Origin: PALSA-968 sp964387075
GTDB taxonomy: Bacteria > Bacteroidota > Bacteroidia > B-17B0 > Aurantibacillaceae
Length of the DNA stretch: 64,000 nucleotides
Direction of reading: 5' to 3'
NCBI GenBank assembly: GCA_964387075.1
Contig: CAYLVB010000009.1
Coordinates: 1-64,000 of the forward strand
Positions 53,964-63,207 of this stretch are shown piece after piece (position 1 is the first letter of the stretch; each line of letters starts with the position of its first letter). The translations under genes and the position numbers were made by a program. Below the pieces are notes generated by a model. That model ran no database searches and was not told the DNA's origin. It saw only the letters and a list, made by a program, of their open reading frames with translations.

Positions 53964-54542
53964 ATGAACCCTAAAGTTGACTGGTACTTCAGCAAACACA
54001 AAAGGTGGCAGGAAGAGATCGTGACCTTAAGAACGATAGCGCTGAGTTGCGGACTTACCGAGGAACTGAAATGGGGTTGTCCCTGTTACACGCTTGCCGG
54101 AAGTAATATTGTGCTGATACACGTATTCAAAGAATACTGCGCCTACCTGTTCTTCAAAGGTGCTCTATTGAAAGACCCCAAAAAGATCCTGGTACAGCAA
54201 ACCGCGAATGTGCAGGCGGCGCGGCAGATACGCTTCACTCATGCCAAGGAGATCGTGAAAATGAGGACAACGCTGAAAGCTTATATCAAAGAAGCCATTG
54301 CGGTTGAAAGGTCGGGACTTAAAGTGGAGTTTAAAAAAACGAAGGAGTTCGCTATGCCGGAAGAGTTTAAAAATAAACTGGACGAGAATTCCGGCCTGAA
54401 AAAAGCTTTTTTCGCATTGACCCCGGGCCGACAAAGAGGATATCTCCTTTATTTTTCATCGGCCAAACAGGCGGCAACCCGTGAGGCAAGGGTTAAAAAA
54501 TACACAAAACAGATCCTGAACGGAAAAGGGTTAGATGATTAA
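53964..54542 (+). CDS. YdeI/DUF1801-type protein
   Basis: A 192-residue protein with an N-terminal DUF1801 domain (KVDWYFSKHKRWQEEIVTLR, ELKWGCPCYTL, VLIHVFKEYCAYLFFKGALL) and a C-terminal OmpD-associated (YdeI/OmdA) part (MPEEFKNKLDENSGLKKAFF, LTPGRQRGYLLYF, AKQAATREARVKKY). The family is widespread; its biochemistry is poorly known. It is the first host gene beyond the element and precedes a DUF4256 gene. Confidence 0.9.
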   Translation: MNPKVDWYFSKHKRWQEEIVTLRTIALSCGLTEELKWGCPCYTLAGSNIVLIHVFKEYCAYLFFKGALLKDPKKILVQQTANVQAARQIRFTHAKEIVKMRTTLKAYIKEAIAVERSGLKVEFKKTKEFAMPEEFKNKLDENSGLKKAFFALTPGRQRGYLLYFSSAKQAATREARVKKYTKQILNGKGLDD

Positions 54543-54550
54543 ATTATCTT

Positions 54551-55111
54551 ATGAGCAAAAAGAAATTAGCATCCCACGAAAGCACGGAATTCCTGATAGA
54601 ACTAAAAGCCCGCTTCGAAAAGAACCTAAAACGCCACATAGGTATCGACTGGCCCAAAGTACAGGCAAAACTAGAGGCGCATCCCGGAAAATTATGGTCG
54701 CTCAATGAGATGGAGATCACCGGCGGCGAGCCGGATGTGGTAGGGTTTGATAAAAAGACGGGCGAGTACATTTTTTATGATTGTTCGGCAGAAAGTCCGG
54801 CCGGCAGGAGAAGCCTTTGCTACGATGATAAGGCTTTGGCTTCAAGAAAAGAGCATAAACCGAAAAGCAGTGCCATGAAGGTGGCGGCCGAAATGGGCAT
54901 TGAGCTTTTAACGGAAGAACAATACCGTGAATTACAGGAATTAGGAAATTTTGATACAAAAACATCAAGCTGGATAAAAACACCCTCCAACATAAGAGAC
55001 CTCGGCGGCGCCCTTTTTTGCGATCGTCGTTACGACCAGGTGTTCGTGTACCATAACGGGGCCGAATCTTATTATGCCGTACGTGGATTTCGTGGCTCTT
55101 TAAGGGTTTGA
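54551..55111 (+). CDS. DUF4256 family protein
   Basis: A 186-residue protein matching DUF4256: ELKARFEKNLKRHIGIDW, KLWSLNEMEITGGEPDVVG, YDCSAESPAGRRSLCYD and VFVYHNGAESYYAVRGFRG. Function is unknown. It starts nine bases after the YdeI-like gene, and converges with the next gene with a 12-base overlap. Confidence 0.88.
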   Translation: MSKKKLASHESTEFLIELKARFEKNLKRHIGIDWPKVQAKLEAHPGKLWSLNEMEITGGEPDVVGFDKKTGEYIFYDCSAESPAGRRSLCYDDKALASRKEHKPKSSAMKVAAEMGIELLTEEQYRELQELGNFDTKTSSWIKTPSNIRDLGGALFCDRRYDQVFVYHNGAESYYAVRGFRGSLRV

Positions 55112-55525
55112 TCCTTTCACCGGGGGTTCCAAGGGCAAAGTTAAAAGCCATTCTATCGCTTTTTTTTCGGAAGTGAATGCTCTAAAAGGATAATGGGGCT
55201 TGTTATAATAATTCATGAAATTGGCCGCGAATTTAAATACGCTGTTCTGCACCAACGCCGCGGTCCCGCGAAACAAAGGCAGGTTATTGGGGTCTAGCAG
55301 TATGCGCTTTCCTTCATTAGTTACACTAATATTCACTCTGACATCTGCAAATGTAACGTAGGGCCGATGCCCGCTTAATTTCTCGGCGCAGGCAATCAGT
55401 TCGCGCATCTCCGGAAAGCCCAACTCCGTACCTTCTTTATACGTAAAATATACAACAGGCTCAGCATAGGTGATCCTTACATATGGGAGATCGATCTCGT
55501 TCATTACAACAAAGGTAGAATTCAT
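55100..55525 (-). CDS. DUF7793/STAS-like small protein
   Basis: A protein of about 141 residues resembling Bacteroidota STAS/MlaB-like or DUF7793 proteins: VVYFTYKEGTELGFPEMREL, RPYVTFADVRVN, GTAALVQNSVFKFAANFMN, YPFRAFTSEKKAIEWL. Function is not established. A TACCTTTG promoter-like motif overlaps the region before the ATG at 55504, so the true start may be 55504 rather than 55525. Confidence 0.7.
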   Translation of the reverse strand: MNSTFVVMNEIDLPYVRITYAEPVVYFTYKEGTELGFPEMRELIACAEKLSGHRPYVTFADVRVNISVTNEGKRILLDPNNLPLFRGTAALVQNSVFKFAANFMNYYNKPHYPFRAFTSEKKAIEWLLTLPLEPPVKGSNP

Positions 55526-55640
55526 TTTCTTTCTGCAATACCGAGGCATGCAGGATATTGTAAGGGTTCCCGGTTAAACATGTAAATAGCATGGGCTAAT
55601 ACTCTCTAATTTTGCCCCGTAATTAAGAAAAAGCACTTGT

Positions 55641-56312
55641 ATGAAAAAGATCTGTTTTGCTATCGTTAGTTATTTTGTTGCCGCGGGGATCTTTACATCC
55701 TGCGATAATTCGCCCAAAGGCGATGACGCCACTATAAAAGACAAACAAGAGGTCTCGGAAACAAAAGGTGCCGAATTTACCGTTGATACTTCGGAATCCG
55801 CGGTACGCTTTACCGGAAATGGGGTTGGCAAAAACCACAAAGGCAAATTCAAATTAACTTCCGGCACCGTGGCTGTGGCCGATAACCGGGTTACAGGGGG
55901 AAGTTTCCTGATCGATGTCAGGTCGATGGACCTGGAAGAAAAAGGTGGCATGTTTGATTCGAAACTGAGGCCACACCTGTTGAGCGGCGATTTCCTGGAT
56001 GCAGAAAAATTCGGCACCGCCAAATTTGAAATAACAGATGTAAAACCTTACGAGGCGGACGGTAAGGATACTTCAATAGTCAATGGCGCTAACTTCCGGG
56101 TAAGCGGAAACCTTACCCTTAAAGATGTGACCAAAAACATAAGTTTTCCGGCCAAAATAGATCTCGATAAGAATACTTTAAAGGCCAAAGCCGATTTTGA
56201 TATAGACCGGACCCAATGGCAAATAAACTACGGCAATGATAAAACACTGGGTAATAAATTTATTTCGGAAACAGTGAACATTAAACTGAAGCTGGAAGCG
56301 AAACAGGAATAG
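55641..56312 (+). CDS. YceI family lipoprotein
   Basis: A 223-residue lipoprotein (lipobox FTSC) with a YceI lipid-binding barrel: FTVDTSESAVRFTGNG, GTVAVADNRVTGGSFLID, LRPHLLSGDFLDAEKFGTAKFE and a QWQINYGNDK segment. YceI proteins bind polyisoprenoids or other lipids in the periplasm. The gene stands alone. Confidence 0.93.
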   Translation: MKKICFAIVSYFVAAGIFTSCDNSPKGDDATIKDKQEVSETKGAEFTVDTSESAVRFTGNGVGKNHKGKFKLTSGTVAVADNRVTGGSFLIDVRSMDLEEKGGMFDSKLRPHLLSGDFLDAEKFGTAKFEITDVKPYEADGKDTSIVNGANFRVSGNLTLKDVTKNISFPAKIDLDKNTLKAKADFDIDRTQWQINYGNDKTLGNKFISETVNIKLKLEAKQE

Positions 56313-56640
56313 ACCTGAAGACTGCCAACAGCCACTTTTTTACCGGGAGTTTCGGGCTCCGTATCATAAACCATTGCTGTTTTTTCCTTCACACTAAGAA
56401 GTGCCGCGTGGCACTTTCCCCGAATTGACTTTCGTAGCATGATAAGCCTCCATTGGGGCAAAGGTATTTTGTGGCATTTTCATTTTCATTGGGGCCTACT
56501 ACAAGAAATGTAAAGTAGAGAACCCGGGCCTGTAGTACAAACTACTACAAGGCCAATCAAATACTTTACAAAAGCTATAAAAGGCGTTCTATTTCCTACG
56601 AACGACGTCTGCCGTTACTTTGTGATATAAATATTCTACC
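56313..56640 (+). other. intergenic region with promoter
   Basis: These 328 bases hold no gene I can support. TTACTTTG at 56615-56622 is a good -7 element for the gene at 56641. A minus-strand frame (56228-56461) overlaps the YceI gene and looks like chance. Confidence 0.5.
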
Positions 56641-57297
56641 ATGAAAACAACTACCCATAACACCAGCAAAAACAGCAAGAAAGGCCTTATCATCATAACC
56701 CTTGTCGGGAAATGCCTTCTTTTATTCATTTTTCTTAGTTCATTCCATTCTTCCTTCGGACAAACCGCAGCAACTAAAATAAAAGGCGGTGTGTCTTATT
56801 TAAGCCAGGTAAGCGCAAACGGGTATGGAGGAGCCACCGCTCTCATGCTTTATGTAAGGAACGGCCAACGCGCTTTGTTTGCAGGACCCGTCATCAATAA
56901 CCGCAAGCGAACTGTTTCTGGTATACAGTTCAATTATACATACTCGCTCACAGGCCCCGAGATCACAGGCCATGCGGACTGCGAGATCGAGCTATTCACC
57001 TTCATAGATGCAGCCTACCATTTTAATGGTTACCTGGGCAAACGCACTTTGTGGGAAGAGACCGGCACCAATGCTTCCTCAAAAGAAAATAATATTGCCG
57101 GCCACCGTTTTAAGTGCGTTGAATTATTTGCAGGAGCAGGCATCCGCGTTCCTTTTTTAAAGCGCTTCAAATGGAACTGTGCCATGGGCCTCGGCGCGTA
57201 TCAATCTTTTGATTTTCCGGATAAACTTCAGCTATATTATGAGTCTCGCAATTTAGGTCTGATCATAAGGACCGGTATATCCATGGACATCCTTTAA
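56641..57297 (+). CDS. exported protein, probable small beta-barrel
   Basis: A 218-residue protein with a long signal region (LVGKCLLLFIFLSSFHSSFGQ). The mature part alternates polar and hydrophobic residues with many aromatic strand ends (GIQFNYTYSLTG, ELFTFIDAAYHFNGYLGK, CAMGLGAYQSFDF) and ends in a strand, consistent with an outer-membrane barrel. Function unknown. The next gene follows after 19 bases. Confidence 0.65.
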   Translation: MKTTTHNTSKNSKKGLIIITLVGKCLLLFIFLSSFHSSFGQTAATKIKGGVSYLSQVSANGYGGATALMLYVRNGQRALFAGPVINNRKRTVSGIQFNYTYSLTGPEITGHADCEIELFTFIDAAYHFNGYLGKRTLWEETGTNASSKENNIAGHRFKCVELFAGAGIRVPFLKRFKWNCAMGLGAYQSFDFPDKLQLYYESRNLGLIIRTGISMDIL

Positions 57298-57316
57298 TCC
57301 TCAAAAAACATTTACC

Positions 57317-58579
57317 ATGAAAACATCTATTTTCAAAACCATTTTTTTTGCGGGATCATTCTTTGCTCTCTCAACGGTGAAAGCGCAGGTGCCTACGCTC
57401 CTCCGCCTACAAGTGTCTGGCAATTCTATGCAGAACGAGACCGTGGTTTATTTTGATACGGCGGGTTCACCGCACTACGATGCTCAGTACGACGCTCCTT
57501 CGCTGGGCGCGGATCCCGGCCACGTCAACATTGTAAGCGTTTTTGACAGTATCGACTTCCAGGTAAAATGCCTGCCCACACTCGCCCAGGATATAGGTAT
57601 TCCATTAAAAATAACAACCGGCTCCTGCGCTACTTATTTTATGGAAGGCGTAGAGATGCAAAACCTTCCTTCAGGTGCATGTCTCATCCTGCACGATAAT
57701 TTCACAAACACCGATACAGACCTTAGAGCAGGAGGATATTCCTGCTTCATTTCAGATACCGAAAGCGTGGCTCGTTTCGTACTGAACATTCGTATTTCTC
57801 TTTTACATGCTACCGCCGTTTCGGTTACCCAGCCCACCTGTACAAATTCGGCCAATGGCCAGATGATCGTTTGCGGTCCCGGGGCCGGCCCTTGGAATTA
57901 TTATTGGAAAGATTCATTGAATAACATCCTTCAGATCAGCCTGAATAAAATGGGTGCCGATACCCTGTTAAACGCCAACGCCGGGCTTTACAAAGTGGAT
58001 ATCAACACGCCCGGAAATTGCGACAACGGCAGTCTTGAATTTACGCTCAAAGGTTCCGCGATGCCTGTAGCTTTTTTTACTTCCGACACGCTTGCCCCGC
58101 TTTATTATGATGTGAAGTTCATTAACGAGAGCTCGGGTGCCGACAGCTTCTGGTGGGATTTCGGTGATGGCGGCGGCAGCGCAGATACGAACGCCGTTTA
58201 TGCTTACTCCGCAGCCGGCATATATACCATCATCCTCAGCGCCTACAGCAATACCTGTAACGAAACAGCCACCTTCACACGCGAAGTGACCATTTCGGGA
58301 AGTCTCTCGATAGAACAACCCCTGAACACGTCAGAAAAAGTGATCATCGGCACGGATGCGGGCGGGCTATTTGTCAAATTCAATTATCCATACAAAAAGA
58401 CCGGAGCGCACATAGATCTTTTTGATATTTCGGGAAGATCCCTGGCGGAAGAAATAAAACTGGAAAACGCCGGCGAACAGAAAATATATCTTCCGGTGAA
58501 CACATCAACCCTACAGGTGGTACGTGTAATTACCGATGCAGGCGACATAAAAAGCGGAAAATTTCTTCTGAGTAACTAG
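57317..58579 (+). CDS. secreted PKD-domain protein with T9SS-type C-terminus
   Basis: A 420-residue protein with a signal peptide (FFALSTVKAQ). The middle includes SprB-like CTNSANGQMIVCGPG, and residues about 250-330 are a PKD domain (VKFINESSGADSFWWDFGDGG, YSAAGIYTIILSAYSN). The end resembles a type A sorting domain (IDLFDISGRSLAEE, KIYLPVNTST, GKFLLSN). Probably surface-exposed through type IX secretion and cotranscribed with the upstream barrel-like gene. Confidence 0.82.
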   Translation: MKTSIFKTIFFAGSFFALSTVKAQVPTLLRLQVSGNSMQNETVVYFDTAGSPHYDAQYDAPSLGADPGHVNIVSVFDSIDFQVKCLPTLAQDIGIPLKITTGSCATYFMEGVEMQNLPSGACLILHDNFTNTDTDLRAGGYSCFISDTESVARFVLNIRISLLHATAVSVTQPTCTNSANGQMIVCGPGAGPWNYYWKDSLNNILQISLNKMGADTLLNANAGLYKVDINTPGNCDNGSLEFTLKGSAMPVAFFTSDTLAPLYYDVKFINESSGADSFWWDFGDGGGSADTNAVYAYSAAGIYTIILSAYSNTCNETATFTREVTISGSLSIEQPLNTSEKVIIGTDAGGLFVKFNYPYKKTGAHIDLFDISGRSLAEEIKLENAGEQKIYLPVNTSTLQVVRVITDAGDIKSGKFLLSN

Positions 58580-58705
58580 GCGCTTCTGAAACCCGGATAG
58601 GTGCGGCTCTGTACCTTTCTGTAAGAACGTTTATGAAAGCTCAGGCGTGGCCTGCACCAACGTGTGTAACTTTGCGTCTGGTCGCCATAAGAGGCGCTGG
58701 TTATG

Positions 58706-58885
58706 TTATTTTTTGTTGGCACGGCTAATAAGCCACACAATAATGGCTATCACTGCGATCACTAAGAAGATGCCGAATCCCATTCCGGCCTTAAAGATCC
58801 CTCCTACCACCTCGCAGGAGCTGGCTAAAAAGGAAATTAGTACTCCTATAAGTAAGGTGAGCAGATTTTTTAAAAAGTCGTTCAT
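58706..58885 (-). CDS. tiny lipoprotein/membrane protein (59 residues)
   Basis: The frame encodes a 59-residue protein: MNDFLKNLLTLLIGVLISF, a lipobox-like SSCEVVGGIFKAG segment, and a second membrane helix (FLVIAVIAIIVWLI) ending in a basic RANKK. This layout is common among very small Bacteroidota membrane proteins of unknown function. Composition and length rule out chance fairly well, and the plus-strand frame here is poor. Confidence 0.72.
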   Translation of the reverse strand: MNDFLKNLLTLLIGVLISFLASSCEVVGGIFKAGMGFGIFLVIAVIAIIVWLISRANKK

Positions 58886-59052
58886 GCTTCAATTTTTCTC
58901 AAAGTAAAATTACGACCGCGCAAAGCTTTTTATCTCTTTAATTCGGTGAGCGCATGTTTTGCATAGCCCGGGCTAACTGGCTGAGTTATCTTGTATTATA
59001 AGACGCTTTTACCCTTTGAACAGAATTGTGTAAATTTGCCCTTTCCTTTTTT

Positions 59053-60399
59053 ATGACAACACTCAACGATCTTACAGCTATCTCTCCGGTTGACGGACGC
59101 TACCGCAAGACCTGCGTTCCCTTCGCTGATTATTTCAGCGAGTTCGCACTCATCAAATACCGCGTGCTGGTGGAAGTGGAATACTTCATTGCCCTGGCAC
59201 AGTTCCCGGTTCCGCAATTAAAAGATCTTCCCAAAGAAAAGATCAAGGACCTGCAGGCCATCGTTACCAACTTTTCGCTTGCCGATGCCCAAAAGATCAA
59301 GGACACCGAAAAGATCACCAACCACGATGTGAAAGCCGTGGAATACTTCATCAAAGAAAAATTCATTGGCCTTGGCCTGGAAAAATATGCGGAGTTCATT
59401 CACTTCGGGCTCACTTCGCAGGATATCAATAATACGGCTGTTCCGTTAAGCTTGAAAAAATGCTGCGAGGAAGTTTTTGTGCCATCCATACAAGCGCTCA
59501 TTGACAAGATCAAAGGCCTGGCTGCCGATTGGAAAGATATTCCGATGCTGGCCCATACGCACGGGCAACCCGCCTCTCCTACCCGGCTGGGAAAAGAGAT
59601 GATGGTTTTTGCTGAAAGACTGCAAATGCAGCTGGACACCCTGAAAAAAATTCCGTACGCCGCAAAGTTTGGTGGAGCCACCGGAAATCTCAATGCGCAT
59701 CATGTGGCTTACCCGGAGATCAAATGGATAGACTTCGCCAATAATTTCGTTCACAAGAACCTGGGCCTTACACGTAGTCAGCATACCACACAAATTGAGA
59801 ACTACGATTTTTTAGCGGCCTGGTTTGATAACGCAAAAAGGATCAACACTATTTTGATCGATCTTACCCGCGATATGTGGACCTATATTTCGATGGAATA
59901 CTTCAAGCAGAAGATCAAGGAAGGTGAGATCGGCTCTTCGGCCATGCCGCATAAAGTGAATCCGATCGATTTTGAGAATGCCGAGGGAAATTTAGGAATT
60001 GCGAACGCTTTGTACGAGCATTTATCCGCGAAACTTCCGGTTTCACGTTTGCAGCGCGACCTGACCGATTCAACTGTATTACGAAATATAGGTGTTCCTA
60101 TCGCGCACAGTTACCTGGCGCTGCAATCCGTTTTAAAAGGAATGAATAAATTACTGCTCAACGAAAAAGCCTTGCAGAAGGACCTCGATACTAACTGGGC
60201 CGTGGTGGCAGAAGCCATACAAACCATTTTGCGTCGCGAAGGTTATCCGAAGCCTTACGAGGCCCTGAAAGATCTTACACGCACCAACGAAGCCATTACG
60301 CAGCAGTCGATGCAGGCTTTTATTGAAACATTGAAAGTGAATGATGCTGTGAAAGCTGAACTGAAAAAGATCACGCCTCACAACTACACGGGAATTTAG
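59053..60399 (+). CDS. purB: adenylosuccinate lyase
   Basis: A 448-residue enzyme of purine synthesis that removes fumarate from SAICAR and from adenylosuccinate. It carries ISPVDGRYR at the start, HFGLTSQDINNTAVP, AHTHGQPASPTRLGKEM and the fumarase/aspartase signature GSSAMPHKVNPIDFE. The form with SPVDGRY is the longer E. coli-type PurB. The ATG at 59053 fits the family; the in-frame TTG at 59026 overlaps a TAAATTTG promoter motif. Confidence 0.97.
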   Translation: MTTLNDLTAISPVDGRYRKTCVPFADYFSEFALIKYRVLVEVEYFIALAQFPVPQLKDLPKEKIKDLQAIVTNFSLADAQKIKDTEKITNHDVKAVEYFIKEKFIGLGLEKYAEFIHFGLTSQDINNTAVPLSLKKCCEEVFVPSIQALIDKIKGLAADWKDIPMLAHTHGQPASPTRLGKEMMVFAERLQMQLDTLKKIPYAAKFGGATGNLNAHHVAYPEIKWIDFANNFVHKNLGLTRSQHTTQIENYDFLAAWFDNAKRINTILIDLTRDMWTYISMEYFKQKIKEGEIGSSAMPHKVNPIDFENAEGNLGIANALYEHLSAKLPVSRLQRDLTDSTVLRNIGVPIAHSYLALQSVLKGMNKLLLNEKALQKDLDTNWAVVAEAIQTILRREGYPKPYEALKDLTRTNEAITQQSMQAFIETLKVNDAVKAELKKITPHNYTGI

Positions 60400-60424
60400 T
60401 ATTAGTAATGCAGAATTAACAATT

Positions 60425-61294
60425 ATGAAAGTTTCCGGGTTCACCATTGCAAGGAATGCTGTTAAATTTGATTACCCGGTAGTAGAGGCCATCACCTCCA
60501 TCCTTCCTCTCTGCGATGAGTTTATTGTGAACGTAGGAAAGTGCGAAGATGGCACTTTGGAATTGATCCGCTCTATTAACTCCCCAAAAATAAAGATCAT
60601 TGAAAGTGTTTGGGATGATTCTTTGCGCGAAGGCGGAAAACTTTTGGCCGTTGAAACCAACAAAGCTTTTGATGCCGTAAGTGCCGACAGCACCTGGGCC
60701 TTTTACATACAGGCCGACGAAGTGCTGCACGAAAAATACCTGGATGTTGTGAAAAAAGGAATGGACGCTCACAAATACGATGCACGGGTAGAAGGTTTAC
60801 TTTTTAATTACACGCATTTTTACGGCAGTTATAGCTATGTAGGCAATTCACGTCGCTGGTACAGGAACGAGGTGCGCGTGATCCGTAACGATAAGAAGAT
60901 CCGTTCTTACCGCGATGCAATGGGATTCAGGAAGAACGATGAGAAATTAAAAGTGAAATCTCTCGATGCCCACATGTACCACTACGGCTGGGTAAAACCT
61001 CCCAAAGCGCAGCAGGAAAAACAAAAGAGCTTCCACAAGATGTGGCACGACGATAAAGCCGCTGAAAAAATGGCCGGCGCTGCAGATGAGTTCGACTATT
61101 CGCAGATCGACAGCCTGGAATCATTTGAAGGAACTCATCCGGAAGTGATGCAAAAACGGATCGCTGAGAAGAACTGGCAATTCAGTTTTGATACTTCCAA
61201 AATAAAACTTTCCTTAAAAGACAAATTCCTGATGCAAGTGGAAAAGACTACGAATTGGCGTCCGGGCGAGTACCGGAATTTTGAGGTGATCTAG
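60425..61294 (+). CDS. family 2-like glycosyltransferase
   Basis: A 289-residue protein with a GT-A-like start (VSGFTIARNAVKFDYPVVEAI, FIVNVGKCEDGT) and a metal-binding-like acidic motif FYIQADEVLHE. It resembles GT2-like proteins found near envelope genes. The acceptor is unknown. It lies 25 bases after purB, and its stop codon overlaps the stop of the convergent peroxidase gene. Confidence 0.8.
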   Translation: MKVSGFTIARNAVKFDYPVVEAITSILPLCDEFIVNVGKCEDGTLELIRSINSPKIKIIESVWDDSLREGGKLLAVETNKAFDAVSADSTWAFYIQADEVLHEKYLDVVKKGMDAHKYDARVEGLLFNYTHFYGSYSYVGNSRRWYRNEVRVIRNDKKIRSYRDAMGFRKNDEKLKVKSLDAHMYHYGWVKPPKAQQEKQKSFHKMWHDDKAAEKMAGAADEFDYSQIDSLESFEGTHPEVMQKRIAEKNWQFSFDTSKIKLSLKDKFLMQVEKTTNWRPGEYRNFEVI

Positions 61295-63207
61295 TAAACG
61301 CCTCCTACCTTACGCCCATTCAACTCTTTTCTTTTAGAAAGCGGTAGTTTCACAGGAGGAATATCGCATTTAATATTTTCGTTGAGCGAATTGATGAAGC
61401 TGATCAGTTGCTTTTTTTCTTCCTTCGTAAGGTGAAGGGAATCTGCGGCCAGCGTTTGATTGTTCACAGTTAAACTTCTTCCCGCCCCTCCCCCGCCATC
61501 ATAAAAATCCACAACCTCTTCCAGCGTTTTAAAGATGCCGTTGTGCATATAAGGTTTTGTATAGGCCGCGTTGCGCACCGTGGTGGTACGGAAAGCATTC
61601 ATGGTCTCGCCGGCAGCGTTCACTTCATATCTTCCTTTGTCAACGCTCAATGAAGAAAAAGCAGAATCCTTGGGAACACCGATCACCTCGAACTCGTTGC
61701 CAATGTAGGGCGGCTTGATGCCATTGAACTGCGGTATAAAATGACAGGTAGCACACTGCGCTTTTCCCATGAACAAATTAAATCCCTTGATCACGTCCTC
61801 TTCCGGAACCTTACCGCCATTCATCGCCTCATCAAATGGAGAATAATACTGACTAAACTTCCCATAATACAAAGTAATAGCAGAAGCAATGTGCTGCATG
61901 GTAACTTCCTTTTGTCCCGGCGTATATTTCAAGAACTTCGTGAAAGCTTTTTTGTAGGTCTTGCAGCTCATCACTTTCTCCAGCACTTCTTCTTCCTTGC
62001 TTCCCATTTCAATAGGATTGGTCATTACCGCGTGGGCCTGCTGCGTTAAAGTATGCAGTTTCCCGTCCAGCATCAGCAAATGGTTGTAGGGAGTATTGAT
62101 CAATGAAGGACTGTTACGCGGTAAAAGATCCTTTTGATTATACTGCAACGAGGCCGCAACAGCCGTATCCGTAAAACACTGCTCGGGTTTGTGACAGGAA
62201 ACGCAACTGCGCAAATTATTTCCGGAAAGAATAGGATCGTAAAAAAGATATTTCCCAATGCTGTCGATCTCCGCTAAAACTTTCGGATCCCTGATCCCGG
62301 AATAGATCCCCTTGATATCCTGCGCAAAGAACAGCGATTTACTGAAAATAGAGGATGCCGAATTATCCAGTGTATAATCATTGAAGTTCTTCGATTTTAT
62401 CTTATACGTTCTTACATATTGCTGGTTGAGTGCAAAAAGCGGGTTCACATGATCGCGAATGAATCGAAAATGATCGAATTTTTCAAGGTCGGCCGGCTGC
62501 TCTTTAACAAAAGCGATCATCCTGTCGTATTGCAAAAGATATTTCTCCGTCAACGGAAATTCAGGAAAGGATTCATTGTATACTTTGTAAATATCCTTTA
62601 CATCACTTAACAGGTTCTGCAACTCCGGAACGATCCTTTCGGGTTCGGGGCATTCAAAACCTGAAGTGTAAATGGTGGCCAGGTTCAGTAAATAGAGCCG
62701 GTTACAAAGGAAGAACGCGTCCTTATCCTCCAGGTTTCCAACAATAGAATACTGCTTGTAGGTCTCGGTAGCGCTGATCGCGAATTCGAGCAAAGCAAGT
62801 AAAGAATCCCTTTTTATGTTCTCTTCGCCCAAATAGATCTCGGCAAGCGTATAACCGGAGCCTTCGCGCTTATGCGGCTTTTCATATTTCTCAAAAACTT
62901 CCGACTCCCATTCTACCTGCAGTGGCCCGTTAATACGTTTGTAGACCGTAGGCTCCAGATAACGGAACCAAAAATCAAGACTTTTCAATTTCCTGCGCGC
63001 CCGTGCTATTTCCTTCTTAATTATCCCACGTGTTTTTGGATCCGACAGGTTACTTTTCCTTATCAGCCCGTGCACCTCGTTCTGCACCGCCGTAAAAGCA
63101 TCGAGGTTCTTATAATACAAAGACTGGTAACTGCTTTGATCGCCGATGCGAAAAGCCAATGCCGCCACAAGAAAAAACGGTATGATGAGGATGAGACAGC
63201 GGCGCAT
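61291..63207 (-). CDS. di-haem cytochrome c peroxidase / MauG-like protein
   Basis: A 638-residue exported protein with a signal or anchor (LILIIPFFLVAALAF). Residues about 30-290 form a helical domain typical of larger Bacteroidota members. Residues about 300-610 hold the peroxidase with two haem sites: CVSCHKPEQCFTD and CATCHFIPQFNG, plus RNSPSLINTPYN and MHNGIFKTLEEVVDFY. Such enzymes reduce peroxide or modify partner proteins in the periplasm. Its ATG overlaps the stop of the upstream TPR gene (TGATG), so they are coupled. Confidence 0.9.
   Translation of the reverse strand: MRRCLILIIPFFLVAALAFRIGDQSSYQSLYYKNLDAFTAVQNEVHGLIRKSNLSDPKTRGIIKKEIARARRKLKSLDFWFRYLEPTVYKRINGPLQVEWESEVFEKYEKPHKREGSGYTLAEIYLGEENIKRDSLLALLEFAISATETYKQYSIVGNLEDKDAFFLCNRLYLLNLATIYTSGFECPEPERIVPELQNLLSDVKDIYKVYNESFPEFPLTEKYLLQYDRMIAFVKEQPADLEKFDHFRFIRDHVNPLFALNQQYVRTYKIKSKNFNDYTLDNSASSIFSKSLFFAQDIKGIYSGIRDPKVLAEIDSIGKYLFYDPILSGNNLRSCVSCHKPEQCFTDTAVAASLQYNQKDLLPRNSPSLINTPYNHLLMLDGKLHTLTQQAHAVMTNPIEMGSKEEEVLEKVMSCKTYKKAFTKFLKYTPGQKEVTMQHIASAITLYYGKFSQYYSPFDEAMNGGKVPEEDVIKGFNLFMGKAQCATCHFIPQFNGIKPPYIGNEFEVIGVPKDSAFSSLSVDKGRYEVNAAGETMNAFRTTTVRNAAYTKPYMHNGIFKTLEEVVDFYDGGGGAGRSLTVNNQTLAADSLHLTKEEKKQLISFINSLNENIKCDIPPVKLPLSKRKELNGRKVGGVY

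Noticed and set aside
56228..56461. 77-codon minus-strand frame
   Set aside because: Overlaps the YceI gene antisense, and the product shows no family likeness; the non-overlapping part is too short to support.
58647..58907. 86-codon plus-strand frame
   Set aside because: Antisense shadow of the more convincing 59-residue lipoprotein gene.
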